In this document: positions 55,249 to 63,913 of the stretch, one piece after another
Layout of the letters: each line of letters opens with the position of its first letter
Numbering within the stretch: position 1 is the stretch's first letter
Assembly (NCBI GenBank): GCA_017569285.1
Contig: CP069419.1
Coordinates: forward strand, 3,162,001-3,226,000
From: Clostridiales bacterium
Lineage (GTDB): Bacteria > Bacillota > Clostridia > Christensenellales > Aristaeellaceae
DNA: 64,000 nucleotides
Direction of reading: 5' to 3'
Notes under the pieces: model-generated
What the model saw: the letters and a program-made list of their open reading frames with translations, nothing else
The model's database searches: none
What the model was told of the DNA's origin: nothing
Translations under genes and position numbers: made by a program

Positions 55249-56838
55249 TCAGATTTTCAGGCCTTCCACCGCTGCTTTCTGGGCGGGAATGCAGGCAAGG
55301 AATTTATCCATATAGGTATCAAAACCCGCTTCATCGACCGGGTCCGGACTGACTGTGAGCTGCTTCATGCCGGCAAACACGCGGTGGTCCAGATAATCTT
55401 CAAGGGATTCACCCTTTTCACGACGGACCGCGTAGGCTGCCAGCAGGGCAATACCCCAGGCGCCTCCTTCTCCGGCGGTTTCCATCACGGTTACCGGAGC
55501 ATGAATGGCAGCAGCAAGCAGGTTCTGTGCGACGCCTTCGGTTTTGAAAAGGCCGCCGTGACCGTAAACGCGGTCGATTGCCACCTTTTCCCGGTTCATG
55601 ATTTCCATGCCGGCTTTGAGCGTTTCCATGCTCGCATAGATCTGGGCCCGCATGAAGTTGGCAATGGACATTTTTGCGTCCGGCGTACGGATGAGCATGG
55701 GGCGGCCTTCAGAAAGCCCCGTAACGGGTTCGCCGGCAAAATAGTTGAAGCTTACGATGCCGCCGCAGTCCGGAGCGCCTTCCATGGCTTTCCGGAAAAG
55801 GCGGGTATACACATCGCCGGCATCGGTTTTAAATCCCATCAGGTCTGCAAATTCACGGAACAAAGATACCCAGGCATTGATATCTGAGGTGCAGGAATTG
55901 CAATGAACCATACCGACCTGTTTACCGGTGGGAGTGGTTACAACGTCAATTTCAGGATAAACTGCCGAAAGCGGTTTTTCCAGAACGATCATGGAAAAAA
56001 TGGAAGTGCCGGCGCTGACATTGCCGGTTTTCGCACGGATGCTGTTGGTTGCCGCCATACCGGTGCCGGCATCACCTTCGGGAGGACAGAGCGGGCAACC
56101 CGGCTGCAGGTCACCTTCCGCATCCAGCAGCAGAGCGCCGGAGGCAGTCAGTGTTCCTGCATCTTCGCCCGCCGGGATGCAGCGGGGTAGAATATCCTCC
56201 AGTTTCCAGGGGAAACCGCGGTCTGCAATCAGGTCATCAAAAATCCGGATCATATTCCGGTCAAAATCACATGTGCTGCTGTCAATGGGCATCATACCGC
56301 TGGCATCACCGACACCCAGAACCTTGCGGCCTGTGAGCAGGTAATGCACCCATCCGGCCAGCGTTGTGAAAAAGCGGACGGAAGGCACATGGGGCTCATT
56401 GTTCAGGATTGCCTGATAGAGATGGGACAGGCTCCAGCGCTGAGGCATGTTGAAGGAAAAAGCCTCCGTCAGCTTTTCGGCAGCTTCGCCTGTGATCGTG
56501 TTGCGCCAGGTGCGGAACGGAACGAGCAGGTTCATATCAGCATCGAAAGGAAGATAGCCATGCATCATCGCGCTGATGCCAACAGCGGAAAGCCTGGAAG
56601 GGACAATGCCGTATTTTTCCCTGGCATCCTTTTTCAGATCGGCATAACTGGCGCGCAGTCCTTTCAGGACAGCATCCTCACTGTATGTCCATATCCCGCT
56701 GACAAAATCGTTTTCCCATTCGTGGCTGCCGGAGGCAATCACGGAGTGATCCGGACCGATGAGAACCGACTTGATCCGGGTGGAACCGAATTCAATACCA
56801 AGAACCGCAGAACCGTTTTCGATTATTTGCCTGCTCAT
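55249..56838 (-). CDS. FGGY-family carbohydrate kinase
   Basis: The 529-residue protein belongs to the FGGY kinases (xylulokinase, ribulokinase, gluconokinase group): phosphate-1 motif GIEFGSTRIK at residues 14-23, GTGMAATNSI and the C-terminal GGLFKTEGVAQNLLAAAI adenosine motif. These enzymes phosphorylate pentoses or polyols. The exact sugar cannot be told. Start has GGAGGG upstream. It is the first gene of a five-gene minus-strand operon with hprK and a ROK kinase. Confidence 0.9.
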   Translation of the reverse strand: MSRQIIENGSAVLGIEFGSTRIKSVLIGPDHSVIASGSHEWENDFVSGIWTYSEDAVLKGLRASYADLKKDAREKYGIVPSRLSAVGISAMMHGYLPFDADMNLLVPFRTWRNTITGEAAEKLTEAFSFNMPQRWSLSHLYQAILNNEPHVPSVRFFTTLAGWVHYLLTGRKVLGVGDASGMMPIDSSTCDFDRNMIRIFDDLIADRGFPWKLEDILPRCIPAGEDAGTLTASGALLLDAEGDLQPGCPLCPPEGDAGTGMAATNSIRAKTGNVSAGTSIFSMIVLEKPLSAVYPEIDVVTTPTGKQVGMVHCNSCTSDINAWVSLFREFADLMGFKTDAGDVYTRLFRKAMEGAPDCGGIVSFNYFAGEPVTGLSEGRPMLIRTPDAKMSIANFMRAQIYASMETLKAGMEIMNREKVAIDRVYGHGGLFKTEGVAQNLLAAAIHAPVTVMETAGEGGAWGIALLAAYAVRREKGESLEDYLDHRVFAGMKQLTVSPDPVDEAGFDTYMDKFLACIPAQKAAVEGLKI

Positions 56839-56975
56839 AATAACCCTCCAAATATCGGATTTTAACGATGCCGGATGATATGAGAACCATTATATGTCGA
56901 ACATTATAGATTATATCATACAAAATAAAGGATTTCTACCGGAAAGTATGATGAAAACCATACAAAAAGGATAAA

Positions 56976-56998
56976 AAATAAGCCCATCGGGCTTATTT
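56976..56998 (-). terminator. Terminator of dacF overlapping its stop codon
   Basis: A 10-bp stem (56976-56985 with 56989-56998) followed by T-rich sequence on the minus strand. The TAA stop (56993-56995) lies inside the stem, leaving no 3' UTR before the hairpin. Confidence 0.88.
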
Positions 56999-58450
56999 GA
57001 CATAACGGCCTGCCGGTTTCGGGATCCGCATCCGGTTGGCACGGCGCCTGCGGCGGATCAGGACAATGATTCCGGCCAGGACCAGGAGCAGCAGTACCGG
57101 GGAAACAAAGAAAAGGAACAGCGTAAATGAGAACCTGGGCAGCGGATTCGGATCGTTATAGGTTTCAAGGATAATCTCCTCAAGTGATTTGGGAGCATTG
57201 TCGCGCCGGTCAATTGTGCGCTCAGCAAGCAGCGAATAGACAACGGGATCGCCGTATTCCGGATAATAGGTCATCGTACCGATTTCCTCACCGGCCTGAA
57301 TCGGGCAGATCAGGTCACGTGTAATCTGAATATCGAATGCCTCACGGATATTGGATGACATCTGTTCCGCTTTCTTTTTTGTGGTAGTGATCCGCGTTGA
57401 ATCTGACATGTTCAGCGGGACGCAGGAAAGACGCAGTTTACCGCGGGCACTGTCCCGGGTGGAATAGTTGCTGGTTTCAAGAACAAGGGGATTCATCTCA
57501 TAAATCTGCCGGGGTGACAGGCTGACATACTGACTGAAGCCATAATTCATCAGCTTGATCGTATCTGCCCAGCGGGCCCTGTTTCCGGTAAACAGGACAA
57601 CGGAAATAAGGCGGACGCCCTCTTTTTCAGCAGCTCCGGCGAAACACCAGCCGGACATGGAGTGGGAACCGGTTTTGATGCCGGTCGCATACGGGAAATA
57701 GTATTTGTTCGGGTTTTCGGCAGACCCCTCCAGCATATAGGAGGATTTGGTGGTGATTGTCCGGGCACGCTGCTTGTTTGTCCGGGCGATATTATAGGAT
57801 GTGGCGGATGCGATCTGGCGGAAAGTATCGTTCTGCATGGCAAAACGTGCGATGACAGCCAGGTCGCGGGCAGTGGAATAATGATCCGGATCGTGATATC
57901 CATGCGGATTGGCGAAATGCGTACCGGTGCATCCATATGCGTCCGCCCACTGGTTCATCAGGACAACAAAATCCTCGATGGAACCGGAAACTGTTTCTGC
58001 GATCACATTTGCACCGTCGTTTCCGGAAACAAGCATTGTACCGTACAGAACGTCGATAAATGGTATTTCCTCGCCGGCCTGCAGATGCATCGTGGAAGAG
58101 TCCGGCGGAACATTGACCGCCCGTTCGGAAACAATAACCTTCTGATTCAGATCCTCCACGTACGTGATACCCAGGAGAACAGTAAGGATTTTGGTAACAG
58201 AAGCCGGATAACGCCTTTCATCCGGATCTTTCTCAAAAATGACTTCACCGGTGTCTTCCGCCATCAGGATGGCTGAAAGGGCATAAAGCTGGTTCTGGAC
58301 AAGCTGCTCCGGATGGTCTTCATCATATTTTTCAGCTTCCGGGGAAAGCGTGGGCTCCGGAATGACATCGGTGCTCTCAGACAGGGCCGGCCGGAGGAAA
58401 CAGGAAAACAGCAGAAGGAGCGACATCAGAAGGCATATACGTTTTTTCAC
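56993..58450 (-). CDS. dacF: D-alanyl-D-alanine carboxypeptidase, DacF type
   Basis: The 485-residue protein is a class C low-molecular-weight penicillin-binding protein: signal peptide, SVTK (Ser84, Lys87), SGN (142-144) and KTG (259-261), then a C-terminal beta domain and, unusually, a C-terminal transmembrane helix (FTLFLFFVSPVLLLLVLAGIIVLI) with basic tail. It removes the terminal D-Ala of peptidoglycan stem peptides. Start is GTG at 58450, 7 bases after AAAGGAG. It follows uppP by 39 bases. Confidence 0.94.
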   Translation of the reverse strand: MKKRICLLMSLLLLFSCFLRPALSESTDVIPEPTLSPEAEKYDEDHPEQLVQNQLYALSAILMAEDTGEVIFEKDPDERRYPASVTKILTVLLGITYVEDLNQKVIVSERAVNVPPDSSTMHLQAGEEIPFIDVLYGTMLVSGNDGANVIAETVSGSIEDFVVLMNQWADAYGCTGTHFANPHGYHDPDHYSTARDLAVIARFAMQNDTFRQIASATSYNIARTNKQRARTITTKSSYMLEGSAENPNKYYFPYATGIKTGSHSMSGWCFAGAAEKEGVRLISVVLFTGNRARWADTIKLMNYGFSQYVSLSPRQIYEMNPLVLETSNYSTRDSARGKLRLSCVPLNMSDSTRITTTKKKAEQMSSNIREAFDIQITRDLICPIQAGEEIGTMTYYPEYGDPVVYSLLAERTIDRRDNAPKSLEEIILETYNDPNPLPRFSFTLFLFFVSPVLLLLVLAGIIVLIRRRRRANRMRIPKPAGRYVK

Positions 58451-58489
58451 GGGCTCACTCCTTTCGCTGAAAATAACCGGGTTTGAGAA

Positions 58490-59398
58490 TTACGCGAGAA
58501 GCGTACGCAGGAGACCCACCGCATCCTCCACTTCAGCAGGAGCTGCAGCGGGAAGAGCAAAGGCGGGAACCAGCGGTGAAGCGGCCAGCTGAAGCAGCAG
58601 CCATGCAATACCCAGCACCGCAACATACAGCGCAAACCAGCTGAGCGGCACCTTGCTGATCATTTTCAGCATAAACCGAAGGGCTGCAAAACCGGTAACT
58701 GCGGCAACTGCAATTCCGACAATCGAGGGGAAAAGATCAATATCCCGGATATATCCTTCCTCGACCGCTTCCTTTCCCTCCATCAGGAGCGAACCGAGAA
58801 TCGCCGGCGCACTCATCATGAACGAAAAGCGAGCTGCTTTATCCTTGCCCAGGCCGGAAACAACACCCCCGAAAATGGTGGAACCGCTACGTGAAACGCC
58901 CGGGAGCAGGCCGGCCCCCTGGAAAACGCCCATGATGACAGCCTGGAAGAAGGAAACCTCCTTTTCAGGAACAGCCGTTTTCCGCGAAGAGGCAACGCGG
59001 TCACAAAGCAGCAGGAAGACGGCGGTAATGAGGAATGAAACTCCCAGGAACCATCCGCTGTCAAATACCGAAAAGCCTCGGATGTCATCCGACACAACCA
59101 GGATCTTTTTGGCGATATAGTAAATCACCAATGTAGGCAGAGAAGCAACGATCAGCTTGAGAAGGGTTTTGTTGCGGACCGGATGGGCGATCATGTCGAT
59201 CCATTCCCGCCAGAAAACCAGCAGAACTGGAATCAGCGTTCCGACGTGAAGAAGGATATCGAGCATTTTCATTGCCGCATCGGATCCGGTGAGACCGAAC
59301 AGTTTCTGCGCCAGCAGCAGATGTCCGCTGGAAGAAATGGGGAGGAATTCCCCCAGACCCTGAATCAGCCCGAGAAGAGCGCCCTGGATTACATTCAT
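58490..59398 (-). CDS. uppP: Undecaprenyl-diphosphatase UppP (BacA)
   Basis: The 302-residue membrane protein has the two BacA signature regions: GLGEFLPISSSGHLLL (Glu17-His26) and GLLPGVSRSGSTIFGG, plus about eight hydrophobic segments. It dephosphorylates undecaprenyl diphosphate to recycle the wall lipid carrier and gives bacitracin resistance. Start has GGGAGG at 9 bases. Operon with dacF links lipid-carrier recycling and wall trimming. Confidence 0.95.
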   Translation of the reverse strand: MNVIQGALLGLIQGLGEFLPISSSGHLLLAQKLFGLTGSDAAMKMLDILLHVGTLIPVLLVFWREWIDMIAHPVRNKTLLKLIVASLPTLVIYYIAKKILVVSDDIRGFSVFDSGWFLGVSFLITAVFLLLCDRVASSRKTAVPEKEVSFFQAVIMGVFQGAGLLPGVSRSGSTIFGGVVSGLGKDKAARFSFMMSAPAILGSLLMEGKEAVEEGYIRDIDLFPSIVGIAVAAVTGFAALRFMLKMISKVPLSWFALYVAVLGIAWLLLQLAASPLVPAFALPAAAPAEVEDAVGLLRTLLA

Positions 59399-59462
59399 TC
59401 GACCATGCCTCCCGAAAACAATATCTCATCTATTTTACCACAGGCAGATGGATTTGGAAAGC

Positions 59463-59491
59463 TTGACGGAGGGTAAATGCATCATTATAAT
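59463..59491 (+). promoter_or_regulatory. Promoter of ychF
   Basis: TTGACG (59463-59468), 17-base spacer and a perfect TATAAT (59486-59491), 67 bases before the chosen start. It rules out the longer in-frame ATG at 59477, which would lie upstream of the transcription start. Confidence 0.8.
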
Positions 59492-59557
59492 TACTTGCTG
59501 GTATGGCCGCCGCGGGCGGCTGTTTCCGGAAAGACGGAAGGAGCGCTTGAAAACAAA

Positions 59558-60655
59558 ATGAAGCTTGGAGTTGTTGGACTGCCAAACGTCGGAAAAAGCA
59601 CCCTGTTCAATGCAATTACGAATGCGGGAGCCCAGGCCGAGAATTATCCATTCTGCACGATTGAGCCCAATACCGGTGTTGTGATGGTTCCGGACAACCG
59701 GCTGAATGTACTGGCGGAGATGTACCATCCGAAGAAGGTCACGCCCACAACGATTGAGTTTGTGGATATCGCCGGCCTGGTGAAAGGCGCCAGCCGGGGT
59801 GAAGGACTCGGGAACAAGTTCCTCAGCCATATCCGGGAAGTGGATGCAATCGTACATGTGGTCCGCTGCTTCGAGGATGACAATATTATCCATGTGGACG
59901 GATCCGTGAATCCGGCCCGCGATATTGAGACCATCAACCTGGAACTGATTTTTGCCGATATGGATACCGTACAGCGCAGGAAGGAAAAGGCGCTGAAGAG
60001 CTTCCGCGGGGGAGACAAGAGCAGCGGAGCCGAAGCCGATCTTGCCGAAAAACTGTATGCCCACCTGGAGAGCGGAAAGCCGGCGCGTACCTATAACGCG
60101 GACAAGGAAGAACGCGAAATCATGTCCGGATGGTTCCTGCTGACCACAAAACCGGTGATCTATGCGGCCAATATTTCTGAGGATGATATCGGCAAGGACG
60201 AAAGCAAAATCCCGTTCCTGAACGAAGTCAGGAAAATTGCAGATGATGAAGGCGCCGGGATGATCGTGATTTCCGCTGCGATCGAGCAGGACATCGCGCA
60301 GATGGCGCCGGATGAAAAGGCGGAATTCCTGGCTGACCTCGGAATCGGACAGAGCGGACTGGACCGTCTGATTACCGCGTGTTACCGGCTGCTCGGGCTG
60401 ATCAGCTTCCTTACGGTCGGCGAGGATGAATGCCGTGCATGGACCATTACAGAGGGAACAAAAGCGCCGCAGGCTGCCGGAAAGATCCATACGGATTTTG
60501 AAAAGGGCTTTATCCGGGCTGAAGTTGTTCCGTATGATACGCTGATTGAAAACGGCAGCATGGCCGCATGCAAGGAAAAGGGTCTGGTTCGCAGTGAAGG
60601 CAAGGATTATGTGATGAAGGACGGGGATATTACCCTGTTCCGGTTCAACGTATAA
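59558..60655 (+). CDS. ychF: YchF family ribosome-associated ATPase/GTPase
   Basis: The 365-residue protein is full-length YchF: P-loop GLPNVGKS (7-14) of the Obg-like family, VDIAG in G3, and a C-terminal TGS domain (FRAWTITEGTKAPQAAGKIHTDFEKGFIRAEV). Family members bind ATP and ribosomes and act in stress response. The family also has the NATFE-like G4 replaced; here KPVIYAANISEDD matches that. Its length equals E. coli YchF closely. Confidence 0.95.
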   Translation: MKLGVVGLPNVGKSTLFNAITNAGAQAENYPFCTIEPNTGVVMVPDNRLNVLAEMYHPKKVTPTTIEFVDIAGLVKGASRGEGLGNKFLSHIREVDAIVHVVRCFEDDNIIHVDGSVNPARDIETINLELIFADMDTVQRRKEKALKSFRGGDKSSGAEADLAEKLYAHLESGKPARTYNADKEEREIMSGWFLLTTKPVIYAANISEDDIGKDESKIPFLNEVRKIADDEGAGMIVISAAIEQDIAQMAPDEKAEFLADLGIGQSGLDRLITACYRLLGLISFLTVGEDECRAWTITEGTKAPQAAGKIHTDFEKGFIRAEVVPYDTLIENGSMAACKEKGLVRSEGKDYVMKDGDITLFRFNV

Positions 60656-60678
60656 AAGCGACAGAGGGGAAAAGAACG

Positions 60679-61689
60679 ATGTCACGGCTGCAGTTTTTCT
60701 GGCACAGGCTGGTGCGCATGGACTGGAAGGCCATGTGGAAGACAACGGGACTGTTGAAGAAGCGGAGCGGGAAGAGCCGGATCTGGCTCCTGGCCGATAT
60801 GCTGAAATGCGCGGTGAAGTACAATGCCGGATACATGGACTACAAAATTGCGCAGATGTACAAACTGAATGATGAACAGCGGAAAACCGTGATTACCCGC
60901 GGAATATCCAATGAAATCGTCCGGAGGATGAATCCGAAGGAGTACTGGCATTTCTTCGATGACAAAGCCCAGTTCAATGAGCTGTTCCGGGAATTCATTC
61001 CGCGAAAATGGATCCTTACAAATGAGGACACCGATACCGAAGAACTGTATGCCCTGTGCCGGAACAGCACGCAGCTGATCTGGAAGCCCCTGGAAGGTTC
61101 CAGCGGCCAGGGCATCAAAAAGTATACGCCCGATGACTGGAAGGACGGGCCGGAAGCTTTCCTCGCCAAAATGAACGCGGACGGGAAGGGTATTCTTGAA
61201 GAGATGGTGATCCAGCATCCGAAGATGGCCAGCCTTTGCCCGACTTCGGTGAATACATGCCGGATCGCAACGCTGCTTGGCGACAAACAGCAGGGAATTG
61301 TATACGCGTTCCTGCGGATCGGCAACGGCAAGGTGATGGATAACGTAGACTGCGGCGGTATGGCTGCCCGGATTGACCTGGATACCGGACGGCTCCTGAC
61401 CGTGGGCGCGGACAAGCAGGGCAATACATTTATCAAGCATCCGATCACCAATACGAGCATTATCGGATTTACTATCCCATACTGGGAAGAAGCCAAAGCC
61501 ATGTGCCTGAAAGCCGCTGAAAAAGTACCGGAGATGCGGTTTATCGCCTGGGACGTTGCCATTACTGAGAACGGGCCGACCTTTATTGAAGGCAACAGCT
61601 TCCCGAGCCATGCGGTGCCTCAGTTTGCCGCCCATTATCCGGACGGGATCGGCATTTTGCCTGAATTCCGTAAATTTATTGACATCTGA
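60679..61689 (+). CDS. Sugar-transfer-associated ATP-grasp protein
   Basis: The 336-residue protein has ATP-grasp motifs (LIWKPLEGSSGQGIKKYTP around residue 130, ILEEMVIQHP, and a C-terminal VAITENGPTFIEGNSFPS). It resembles the family named sugar-transfer-associated ATP-grasp, found in capsule and glycan loci. The family probably ligates an amino group to a carboxylate. No glycan locus is present here; it stands alone after ychF, with a 23-base gap. Substrate unknown. Confidence 0.85.
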   Translation: MSRLQFFWHRLVRMDWKAMWKTTGLLKKRSGKSRIWLLADMLKCAVKYNAGYMDYKIAQMYKLNDEQRKTVITRGISNEIVRRMNPKEYWHFFDDKAQFNELFREFIPRKWILTNEDTDTEELYALCRNSTQLIWKPLEGSSGQGIKKYTPDDWKDGPEAFLAKMNADGKGILEEMVIQHPKMASLCPTSVNTCRIATLLGDKQQGIVYAFLRIGNGKVMDNVDCGGMAARIDLDTGRLLTVGADKQGNTFIKHPITNTSIIGFTIPYWEEAKAMCLKAAEKVPEMRFIAWDVAITENGPTFIEGNSFPSHAVPQFAAHYPDGIGILPEFRKFIDI

Positions 61690-61692
61690 CGG

Positions 61693-61721
61693 TTGATTTT
61701 CCGCATAAAGCGTGATATATT
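61693..61721 (+). promoter_or_regulatory. Promoter of thrS leader
   Basis: TTGATT (61693-61698), 17-base spacer and TATATT (61716-61721) give a transcript start about 61728, the 5' end of the T-box leader. Confidence 0.65.
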
Positions 61722-61727
61722 AGCCGT

Positions 61728-61950
61728 AATCTTTCCCGGATGAAGGAAAACACGCGGTCAGATATCCGGCTCACAGAGAGCGGGCGGTGCTGGAAAACCC
61801 GCAGCAGGACCTGAACGATACCATTTCCGGACGGGGACGGCCGCTGCCCGATATCGCAGAAAAATGAGTGGTTGTTGCCAACAAGCAGGGTGGAACCGCG
61901 AATGCTGATCCAGCATCCGTCCCGGCAGTACGCAGGGCGGATGCTTTTTT
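61728..61950 (+). ncRNA. T-box riboswitch leader of thrS
   Basis: The leader has the conserved T-box sequence AGGGTGGAACCGCG at 61887-61900, a stem I with AGAGA element (61775-61779) and distal loop, and a likely specifier codon ACC (61820-61822, Thr) followed by A. The T-box binds uncharged tRNA-Thr and switches the downstream terminator off. The gene downstream, thrS, agrees with the Thr specifier. The stem I boundaries are approximate. Confidence 0.9.
61912..61950 (+). terminator. T-box regulated terminator of thrS
   Basis: An 8-bp stem AGCATCCG/CGGATGCT (61912-61919 with 61938-61945), extended by CCC/GGG, is followed by T6. It competes with the antiterminator that includes the T-box sequence. 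Confidence 0.88.
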
Positions 61951-61984
61951 GTATCCGCCGGGTAAGAAAAAGGAGGAGACACAC

Positions 61985-63769
61985 ATGAAGATTCTCTACA
62001 ATGACGGCCATGTGGCGGAATGCCCCGAAGCGGACGAACTGGAAGTGCTGCGGCACTCGGCTGCCCATATCATGGCGCAGGCTGTGAAACGCCTGTATCC
62101 GCACGCGCATTTCGCATACGGCCCGGCAACGGAAAAGGGATTCCACTACGACATTGACCTGGGTGACATCAAACTGACAGAAGAAGACCTGCCGGCGATC
62201 GAAGCGGAAATGCAGAAAATCGTGAAGGAAAACCTGCCCTTCAAGGTGTACCCGCTGCCCCGGAACGAAGCGATCCAGCTGATGAAGGACCGCGGTGAAA
62301 TCTACAAGGTAGAGCACATTGACGACCTTCCCGAGGACGCGGTGATTACGTTCTATCAGCAGGGCGACTATATTGACATGTGCGTCGGACCGCACCTGAC
62401 CTATACCAAAGCACTGAAAGCATTCAAGCTGACAGCCCTGAGCGGCGCCTACTGGAAGAACGACCAGAAGAACAAGATGCTGACGCGCCTGAACGGCGTC
62501 GCATTCCGCAACCAGGACGAGCTCAAGGCCTATGAAATCCAGGTGGAGGAAGCGAAAGCCCGTGACCACCGCCGCATCGGCAAGGACATGCGTCTGTTTA
62601 TGACGGACGACCTGATCGGCAAGGGACTTCCGATGTTCCTTCCCAAGGGATATACGATCTGGATGGAACTGGAAAACTACATCAAGGAAAAGGAACGGAT
62701 GCTGGGATACCAGCACGTAATGACCCCGTGCGTCGGTACGGTGGAACTGTACAAGACAAGCGGACACTGGGACCATTATAAGGAAAACATGTTCCCGGCG
62801 ATGGAAGTGGAAGGCGAAAGCTTCGTGCTGCGCCCCATGAACTGCCCGCATCACATGATGATCTACGCCAACCGGCTTCACAGCTACCGTGACCTGCCGA
62901 TCCGCATCGGCGAAGTTGCCCATGACTTCCGGTTTGAACCCAGCGGTACCCTGAAGGGAATCGAGCGCGGACGCCATTTCTGCCAGAATGATGCCCACCT
63001 GTTCGTGACACCGGACCAGATCAAGGATGAGGTGGCCAGTGTGGTCAACCTGATCCGTGAGGTGTACCAGGACTTCCACATCACGGATTACCGCTGCGTG
63101 CTGAGCCTGCGGGATCCGGATGACAAGGTGAAGTACCACCAGGATGACGCCATGTGGGAAAAAGCGGAAAGCGCGCTGCGTGAAGTGCTGAACCAGCTGG
63201 GAATCCAGTATACGGAAGAGATCGGCGAGGCGGCATTCTACGGGCCGAAGCTGGACGTGAACGTGAAACCTGCCATCGGTGCGGAATACACCCTGAGCAC
63301 ATGCCAGCTGGACTTCTGCCTGCCGGCCAAGTTTGACCTGAAGTATATTGATGCTGACGGATCCGAAAAGACGCCGGTTGTGCTGCACCGGGCGATCCTT
63401 GGTTCCATCGACCGGTTCATGGCATACTTGATTGAGGAAACAAAGGGTGCGTTCCCGCTGTGGCTGGCTCCCGTTCAGGTAAAGGTGCTGCCTGTCAGCG
63501 ACAAGAGCATGGATTACGCCGCTGAAATCAACAAAAAGCTGATGAAGCAGGGTGTGCGCAGCGAACTGGATGAGCGCAACGAAAAGATCGGCTACAAGAT
63601 CCGTTACGCCCGGCAGGAAGACAAGGTTCCGTATATGCTGATCATCGGTGAGAAGGAAATTGCCGAGGGCACTGTCGCGGTACGTGACCGTGCAACAGAC
63701 CAGACGGAATCCATGACGCTGGATGAACTGATTGCGAAGATTGAAAAGGAAATCGAGGAGAGAAAATAA
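61985..63769 (+). CDS. thrS: Threonyl-tRNA synthetase lacking the TGS domain
   Basis: The 594-residue enzyme joins Thr to tRNA-Thr. It has the editing-domain zinc motif HSAAH (24-28) with Cys133/His137, and a class II catalytic core with RPMNCPHH (Cys287), GRHFCQNDAHLF, and an anticodon-binding C-terminal domain. Bacterial enzymes of about 640 residues begin with a TGS domain of about 60; here only about 20 residues precede the editing domain. Start at 61985 has AAAAGGAGG. T-box leader and terminator precede it. Confidence 0.95.
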   Translation: MKILYNDGHVAECPEADELEVLRHSAAHIMAQAVKRLYPHAHFAYGPATEKGFHYDIDLGDIKLTEEDLPAIEAEMQKIVKENLPFKVYPLPRNEAIQLMKDRGEIYKVEHIDDLPEDAVITFYQQGDYIDMCVGPHLTYTKALKAFKLTALSGAYWKNDQKNKMLTRLNGVAFRNQDELKAYEIQVEEAKARDHRRIGKDMRLFMTDDLIGKGLPMFLPKGYTIWMELENYIKEKERMLGYQHVMTPCVGTVELYKTSGHWDHYKENMFPAMEVEGESFVLRPMNCPHHMMIYANRLHSYRDLPIRIGEVAHDFRFEPSGTLKGIERGRHFCQNDAHLFVTPDQIKDEVASVVNLIREVYQDFHITDYRCVLSLRDPDDKVKYHQDDAMWEKAESALREVLNQLGIQYTEEIGEAAFYGPKLDVNVKPAIGAEYTLSTCQLDFCLPAKFDLKYIDADGSEKTPVVLHRAILGSIDRFMAYLIEETKGAFPLWLAPVQVKVLPVSDKSMDYAAEINKKLMKQGVRSELDERNEKIGYKIRYARQEDKVPYMLIIGEKEIAEGTVAVRDRATDQTESMTLDELIAKIEKEIEERK

Positions 63770-63790
63770 GGCCTCATCCATCTATTATGC

Positions 63791-63825
63791 GGAACAGCCC
63801 GGCGGAAGCCGGGCTGTTCCTTTTT
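63791..63825 (+). terminator. Terminator of thrS
   Basis: A 13-bp stem GGAACAGCCCGGC/GCCGGGCTGTTCC (63791-63803 with 63808-63820), GGAA loop and a T5 run. Confidence 0.93.
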
Positions 63826-63876
63826 CAGGCAGAATTAAGGCTGATGCTGGCATTTCTTTGATCATGACTTCATTAC

Positions 63877-63913
63877 GGCCGAAAAACGGCCATGCGGGAC
63901 AAAAATCGCCCGC
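63877..63913. other. Two small hairpins after thrS; rest of 63826-64000 without a gene
   Basis: GGCCG/CGGCC (63877-63881 with 63887-63891) and GCGGG/CCCGC (63894-63898 with 63909-63913) lie in a 175-base stretch with no convincing gene. They could be part of the leader of the next gene outside the window. A 15-codon frame at 63939-63986 has no ribosome site. Confidence 0.35.

Noticed and set aside
56839-56992. Several TATAAT-like sequences upstream of the FGGY kinase
   Set aside because: The region is AT-rich and three candidate -10 boxes occur, but none has a matching -35 box, so no promoter is assigned.
61676-63781. A 701-codon minus-strand open frame
   Set aside because: It is antisense to thrS and the T-box leader; thrS is certain.
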